A stretch of DNA of 9,778 bases. Origin: Methanomethylophilus sp963631655. Its GTDB lineage: Archaea > Thermoplasmatota > Thermoplasmata > Methanomassiliicoccales > Methanomethylophilaceae. This document shows, one piece after another, positions 6,501 to 9,778 of this stretch. The notes under the pieces were generated by a model that worked only from the letters and a program-made list of their open reading frames with translations, was not told where the DNA came from and made no database searches. Both the position numbers and the translations under genes were made by a program. How positions within the stretch are numbered: the first letter of the stretch is position 1; every line of letters begins with the position of its first letter. Where the stretch lies: positions 1 through 9,778 of the forward strand of contig CAVGRR010000060.1 of the NCBI GenBank assembly GCA_963631655.1, in the 5' to 3' direction.

Positions 6501-6685
6501 CTATCTGGGTCTAGACGAGTATCGCCAGATCGGACTGTATTCAGCACATTAATCGATCCGGTGTTTTCAAAAGGGACCTCCGATCTGAATGCTTCTGAAT
6601 TTTTCAATTCTCGGATATCTCAGGAAAAATCCAACTATCGACCATCTGGGTCTTTGTAATTTTCAATTGGGGGTATCGGGGCGTG

Positions 6686-6784
6686 CAATTTACCGCCCGT
6701 TAAATTGCATATTTGTGCAGATTACCATCCGTTAAATTGTAATTTTTTACAAATTACCAGCCGTCAAATTGCAATATTTTTTAA
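6686..6784 (+). repeat. Three tandem 32-bp repeats upstream of the ATPase gene
   Basis: TTACC starts at 6690, 6722 and 6754, and the AAATTG blocks start at 6702, 6734 and 6766, an exact 32-bp period (about three helical turns). Each unit reads CA-RATTACC or close, then CCGTYAAATTG, and forms a loose inverted repeat. In copy 1 the arms CAATTTA and TAAATTG are perfect. A degenerate fourth match may overlap 6783-6803. The array ends at the TATA box of the ATPase gene, so it is probably a multi-site binding region for a regulator. The rest of 6469-6685 shows no coding signal. Confidence 0.75.
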
Positions 6785-6786
6785 AT
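6777..6786 (+). promoter_or_regulatory. TATA box of the ATPase gene
   Basis: TTTTTTAAAT is centred about 26 nt before ATG 6808, predicting a leaderless mRNA. It directly abuts the third 32-bp repeat. Confidence 0.55.
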
Positions 6787-6807
6787 CCAAAGGCTGTAAA
6801 TCGGATT

Positions 6808-8199
6808 ATGCTGAAACGCAAGATCCAGGACGACCTGATGGAATGGAAAAGATCGGGAAGTAAGCCGTTGGTCGTCCGCGGACAGAAACTGGTAGGGAAA
6901 ACGTTCATCCTGAAACACTTCGCGGAGGACAATTTCAAGACCTGCATTTACGCAGACCTGTCGACCGACTCTGATTTCGCGAAGATCTTCACTTCGGACG
7001 ACCGCAGCAACGTCGACTCCATGATCTTCTATATGGGTCTGCTGCGCGGCATCAAAACACTCGATCCGGCAGACACCGTCATTTTCTTGGATGAGATCCA
7101 GGACTGTCCGGAGGCGTTCAGCTCTCTGAAGACATTCGCCGAGGACGGGAGATACAAGGTGATCACTTCGGGTTCGATGATCGGTGTGACGGATTTCATA
7201 GATCCCAACCCCGGGAAAAAACCGCCTCTGTCTCCGATGGGATATACGAAGGACCTGACCATGTACTCGATGGATTTCGAAGAATTCCTTTGGGCCTGCG
7301 GAATTCCGCAGGAGATCATAGACCAGGTCCGCACCCACATTGCGGATCTGTCACCTATCGAAGAGCCGGTATTCGGAGTGTTCTCAAAGCTGTTCCGTAC
7401 TTATCAGATCGTGGGCGGCATGCCTGCATCGGTCCGTGCATATGTTGAGGACAAGTCGACATATGCGAACTGTTTTGCAGAATTGGGGGAGATCCTGAAC
7501 CAGTACAGGCGCGACATAACAAAGTACTGCACCAAAAAAGGGGCCCTGAAGACATCCGAGTGTTTTTCCGCCATCCCCGCACAACTGGCGGAGAACAATA
7601 AGAGATTCCACTACTCCAGGATATCTTCTGAAAGTGTCGAAGGTCGGAACTCACGCCGTGCCGCGGACAGGTATATGGAAAATCTCCTATGGATAAAAGA
7701 CGCCGGATACGGAAACTTCTGTTATGCCGTATCGCAGATCTCATCTCCTCTGGAAGGACAGGTGAGACGTGACGTGTTCAAAGTGTACCTGTCGGACACA
7801 GGACTTCTCGTCAGGATGTACGGGGAAAAAGCGGCCATAGCAGTATTTTCTTCCGATTCCGCATACAATCTCGGAGCGGTGACGGAGAATGCCGTGGCCG
7901 AGGCCTTCATGAAATGCGGGTACAGTCCCAGATACTACGCAAACAACAACGGGAAGAACAGGATGGAGATAGATTTCGTTCTGGAATTCTTCGAGGGACT
8001 CGTGGCGGTCGAGGTGAAATCCGGAAGGTCCCGCAACGCACCTTCCCTCGGAAAGGTAGCGGACTGCTTCCCGGTCAAACGCAGGATAATGTTCGAGAAC
8101 GGGAACATCCATACAGATGACGACGGCGTACAGCATCTGCCCCTTTTCGCAGCCGCATTCATCAACGTCTTGGACCCGAAACCGGCGATGTTCAGATGA
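6808..8199 (+). CDS. AAA+ ATPase with DUF4143 (COG1373 family)
   Basis: The protein has 463 residues. The family N-terminus MLKRKIQDDLMEWK is followed by Walker A GQKLVGKT at 25-32, Walker B VIFLDEIQD at 91-99, and ITSGS at 119-123 (sensor-like). The C-terminal DUF4143 region carries a PD-(D/E)xK-like signature: EID with D389, then VAVEVKSG with E402 and K404. VYLSDTGLLVRMYGE and NLGAVTENAVAEAF precede it, as usual in this family. ATG 6808 is chosen over an upstream in-frame TTG at 6769, because homologs begin at this Met and a TATA box lies 26 nt before it. Roles of the family are poorly known. These ATPases are common, strain-variable accessory genes in gut archaea and bacteria and may act on DNA or in toxin-like or defence systems. 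No partner gene is adjacent. Control through the upstream repeats is likely. Confidence 0.9.
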   Translation: MLKRKIQDDLMEWKRSGSKPLVVRGQKLVGKTFILKHFAEDNFKTCIYADLSTDSDFAKIFTSDDRSNVDSMIFYMGLLRGIKTLDPADTVIFLDEIQDCPEAFSSLKTFAEDGRYKVITSGSMIGVTDFIDPNPGKKPPLSPMGYTKDLTMYSMDFEEFLWACGIPQEIIDQVRTHIADLSPIEEPVFGVFSKLFRTYQIVGGMPASVRAYVEDKSTYANCFAELGEILNQYRRDITKYCTKKGALKTSECFSAIPAQLAENNKRFHYSRISSESVEGRNSRRAADRYMENLLWIKDAGYGNFCYAVSQISSPLEGQVRRDVFKVYLSDTGLLVRMYGEKAAIAVFSSDSAYNLGAVTENAVAEAFMKCGYSPRYYANNNGKNRMEIDFVLEFFEGLVAVEVKSGRSRNAPSLGKVADCFPVKRRIMFENGNIHTDDDGVQHLPLFAAAFINVLDPKPAMFR

Positions 8200-8210
8200 T
8201 TGCAGCGCAC

Positions 8211-8245
8211 TGTCCGCATATGTTCCAGATGCTCTGAATCGGACA
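8211..8245 (+). terminator. Possible terminator of the ATPase gene
   Basis: TGTCCG (8211-8216) pairs with CGGACA (8240-8245), with a small inner CAGA/TCTG hairpin, 12 nt past the stop. AATTTG follows rather than a true T-run, so this is tentative. Confidence 0.35.
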
Positions 8246-8261
8246 ATTTGAGAAAGACACA

Positions 8262-8291
8262 AAAGAATGCCTGAGGGGATTACCCCCAGGT
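8262..8291 (-). terminator. Hairpin plus T-rich tail on the minus strand
   Basis: On the minus strand CCTGGGGGTAATCCCCTCAGG forms a near-perfect stem with a TAA-type loop, followed by CATTCTTTTGTG. It looks like the terminator of a leftward transcript coming from the hairpin-rich block at 8292-8740. Confidence 0.45.
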
Positions 8292-8740
8292 ACCCATAAT
8301 GGGCATGTGTTTCCGGCCCATGCGGCACATACAGCCGACAGACCAGGGATCACTTACACTCCCTGACCTCCCGTGAGGCACGGGACGATCCAAGCGCCGT
8401 AACGGTGATTCATCCGGGCCGTCACTGATCCGGATCCACGGCGTCCGACTGACATCGGCCTGCCCTGACGACCCTTGCGGATCATCTCTGACGGACCTGA
8501 GCATCCGCAGATGCTGTCTGTCGGTTCGACACCAGGCACCCTGTCAGCCCCCGTTCGGGGACCCGGTAACCTGGAGGAGCACAGGATCGCTGATAGCGAC
8601 CCCTGCCCGATCTTTCCCTGCCAACCGCGATTTGCATCACGGCCGGTTCGGCTGTGTTTCCGCCTGATTCCGGACCCGGTCTCCCGGATCACTGTCAAGT
8701 GATACACGATCAAGCTTCCGGTGCATTTCTGCATCGAACT
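8292..8740 (-). ncRNA. Hairpin-rich non-coding block, candidate structured RNA
   Basis: No frame here gives a credible protein; the longest open frames are rich in Gly/Arg/Ser/Pro without family features. The block is G/C-richer than the A/T-rich DNA to its right. It holds several perfect short hairpins: CCCGTG/CACGGG near 8371-8385, AGCATC/GATGCT near 8500-8516, CCCC/GGGG near 8551-8562, and TCGCT/AGCGA near 8587-8599. A minus-strand TATA-like TTAATATACC near 8796-8805 and the terminator-like hairpin at 8262-8291 would bound a leftward RNA of about 500 nt. I could not match RNase P RNA or SRP RNA conserved elements. A decayed gene is the main alternative. Confidence 0.3.
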
Positions 8741-8967
8741 GCGATTAGCTCGTTGCTGAGTTAATTCAACTTGATGAGACTACATTATGGTGCTGGTATA
8801 TTAATTTATCTTGAAATTGACCTTTTGTTACAATAAAATATCTAAATTGATAGTAATCATTACAATGATTTACAAAATTTAGTATTTGTCAGAGCATTAC
8901 CATTTTTCATTTTTGTAATTGTGAGTTACCTTGAAAAGTCAAATTTGAATATGCATAAGGTATAAGC
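8741..8967. other. A/T-rich intergenic stretch
   Basis: This stretch shows no gene-like frame. It contains the odd palindrome GTAATCATTAC at 8853-8863, followed by ATGATTTAC, and several TATA-like runs. Nothing ties these to a known regulator. Confidence 0.5.
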
Positions 8968-9001
8968 AAAATGGGGGATCCCTAACCCCGACCCCCATTT
9001 T
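8968..9001 (-). terminator. Perfect 10-bp hairpin after the RecG-like gene
   Basis: AAAATGGGGG (8968-8977) and CCCCCATTTT (8992-9001) are exact inverted repeats around a 14-nt spacer. They lie 57 nt past the stop codon at 9058, with TTTTGCTT on the minus-strand 3' side. This has the form of an intrinsic terminator for the leftward gene. Confidence 0.65.
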
Positions 9002-9057
9002 CACACTGTTCTCGAGGGAAATCCTTCGGCAACCAAGTATAGGGCCTATGAAAATCC

Positions 9058-9778
9058 TTACTGCTCGTTACCGAAACCGGATTCGTTCACCACCCAACGG
9101 CCTTTGGTTCCCCCGATCCTGGAAATCTTTCCTTCGGCTTTCATTCTTGTGATCTCTCTTGAGACAGTACTGACAGAAACACCCAAAAGCTCAGCCATCG
9201 CACCTATACTGACCTTCTCATTTTGGATCATTAAAGGAACCATCTTGAGGTCCAATCTGTCAGAACCTTTCAGATCCATCCTGAACACGACACAACTGGG
9301 ATCATATTCTTCTTTCACTTCGGGAAGGGGAAGACTCATTGTTCTGCAAGTGTTGAATATACGGTATATTCCGCTGCCAGAACGTTCAACAAAACCGACA
9401 AGCGTGAACATCTTCATCAGAGTTGGATTGCGTGCATCACTGTATCCGCCTTTGGCAGCCTTTTCAGGTGGAATACGGAAATTACCTGGGTTACGAACCA
9501 TCAGGCTATTCCTTCTAGATACAATGACAATGCCTCCCCTTCCAAGATAATCTGCATGTACTAGACCATTGAGGACCATTTCTCTCTGTGCTTTGATTAG
9601 ACTGTTGTCATCGATGCGTCTGTCACCATCGAGTATGAACGGATGATCACTAGTATTCATAATCTTATTAGACACACCCATAAAAAAGTCAAAAAGGTTA
9701 CCTGACCAGAGTCCGGAATCTGAATTCAACCTGTCGACCCATTCATCCCCTGCTTCATATCTCCTGTATTCCAAATGG
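9058..9778 (-). CDS. RecG-like/HATPase_c_4 transcriptional regulator, C-terminal part
   Basis: The frame is open to the right edge, and the visible 239 residues start mid-protein (HLEYRRYEAG...). The TTG at 9774 is not a true start. The visible part matches the C-terminal half of AlbA_2/HATPase_c_4 proteins, often labelled ATP-dependent DNA helicase RecG-related. AQREMVLNGLVHADY is followed by GGIVIVSRRNSLMVRNPGNF, RNPTLMKMFTLVGFVERSGSGI and YRIFNTCR. The last about 55 residues form a winged helix-turn-helix (SIGAMAELLGVSVSTVSREI, then TRMKAEGKISRIG and a wing). Full members are about 400-550 residues and are thought to act as transcription regulators, not helicases. The gene ends in TAA (9058-9060) and is A/T-richer than the central genes, fitting an accessory gene. 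Upstream context is outside the window. Confidence 0.85.
   Translation of the reverse strand, partial: HLEYRRYEAGDEWVDRLNSDSGLWSGNLFDFFMGVSNKIMNTSDHPFILDGDRRIDDNSLIKAQREMVLNGLVHADYLGRGGIVIVSRRNSLMVRNPGNFRIPPEKAAKGGYSDARNPTLMKMFTLVGFVERSGSGIYRIFNTCRTMSLPLPEVKEEYDPSCVVFRMDLKGSDRLDLKMVPLMIQNEKVSIGAMAELLGVSVSTVSREITRMKAEGKISRIGGTKGRWVVNESGFGNEQ

Noticed and set aside
3520..6653. Repeated 10-mer AGACCCAGAT at 3520-3529 (+), 6503-6512 (-) and 6644-6653 (-)
   Set aside because: It is short, lies in unrelated contexts, and one copy is part of a terminator stem. It is probably coincidence.
6686..6784. CRISPR array
   Set aside because: The 32-bp units are directly contiguous and imperfect, with no unique spacers. 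They lie within a promoter.
8354..8734. 126-codon minus-strand open frame
   Set aside because: The product is Gly/Arg/Ser-rich without domain features, and the DNA is dominated by short hairpins. Coding is unlikely.
8292..8740. RNase P RNA or SRP RNA
   Set aside because: I searched both strands by eye for the RNase P core motifs and the SRP helix 8 motif. Only partial look-alikes were found (for example GGGCCGGAAACACATGCCC), without the required flanking bases.
8853..8873. Fur/DtxR-like metal box (GTAATCATTAC with ATGATTTAC)
   Set aside because: The match to known iron boxes is partial, and it is over 180 bp from the end of any gene and not upstream of one.

Overview
The window looks like a stretch of an archaeal chromosome, most probably from a methanogen of the Methanomassiliicoccales (Thermoplasmata). 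A solitary archaeal-type 5S rRNA gene and A/T-only TATA boxes support this. Four genes have a TATA box centred about 26 nt before the start codon, which suggests leaderless mRNAs. The decisive hint is codon usage. Two adjacent genes are interrupted only by in-frame TAG codons, while all eight visible stop codons are TGA or TAA. This is what a pyrrolysine (amber-decoding) methanogen would show. The taxonomic call is inference from sequence features.

Layout, left to right. 1-713 (-): first 237 residues of an A/T-rich PLD-nuclease/helicase gene that runs off the left edge. 801-1373 (-): YdeI-like protein of 190 codons whose codon 133 is TAG. 1389-1706 (-): small basic zinc-ribbon protein, upstream in the same operon. 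1808-2143 (+): small acidic protein with two internal TAG codons. 2187-2310 (-): 5S rRNA. 2396-3517 (+): polytopic membrane protein. 3567-4940 (-): hexameric-type NADP glutamate dehydrogenase, with repeated TGTACA palindromes over its promoter. 5203-6468 (-): SLC13/ArsB-type permease. 6808-8199 (+): COG1373-type ATPase with DUF4143, preceded by three exact-period 32-bp repeats. 8200-9057: long intergenic region with a hairpin-rich, non-coding block. 9058-9778 (-): C-terminal part of an A/T-richer RecG-like/HATPase_c_4 transcriptional regulator running off the right edge.

The centre (5S rRNA, membrane protein, gdhA, permease) reads as ordinary chromosome. Both edges (helicase, ATPase, RecG-like regulator) are accessory families, and the edge genes differ in base composition, suggesting transfer. 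The most interesting observation is the three internal amber codons in the 801-2143 segment. Reading through them restores a full-length YdeI-family protein and a continuous 111-residue protein. They are either non-methyltransferase genes decoded with pyrrolysine or freshly amber-inactivated genes.
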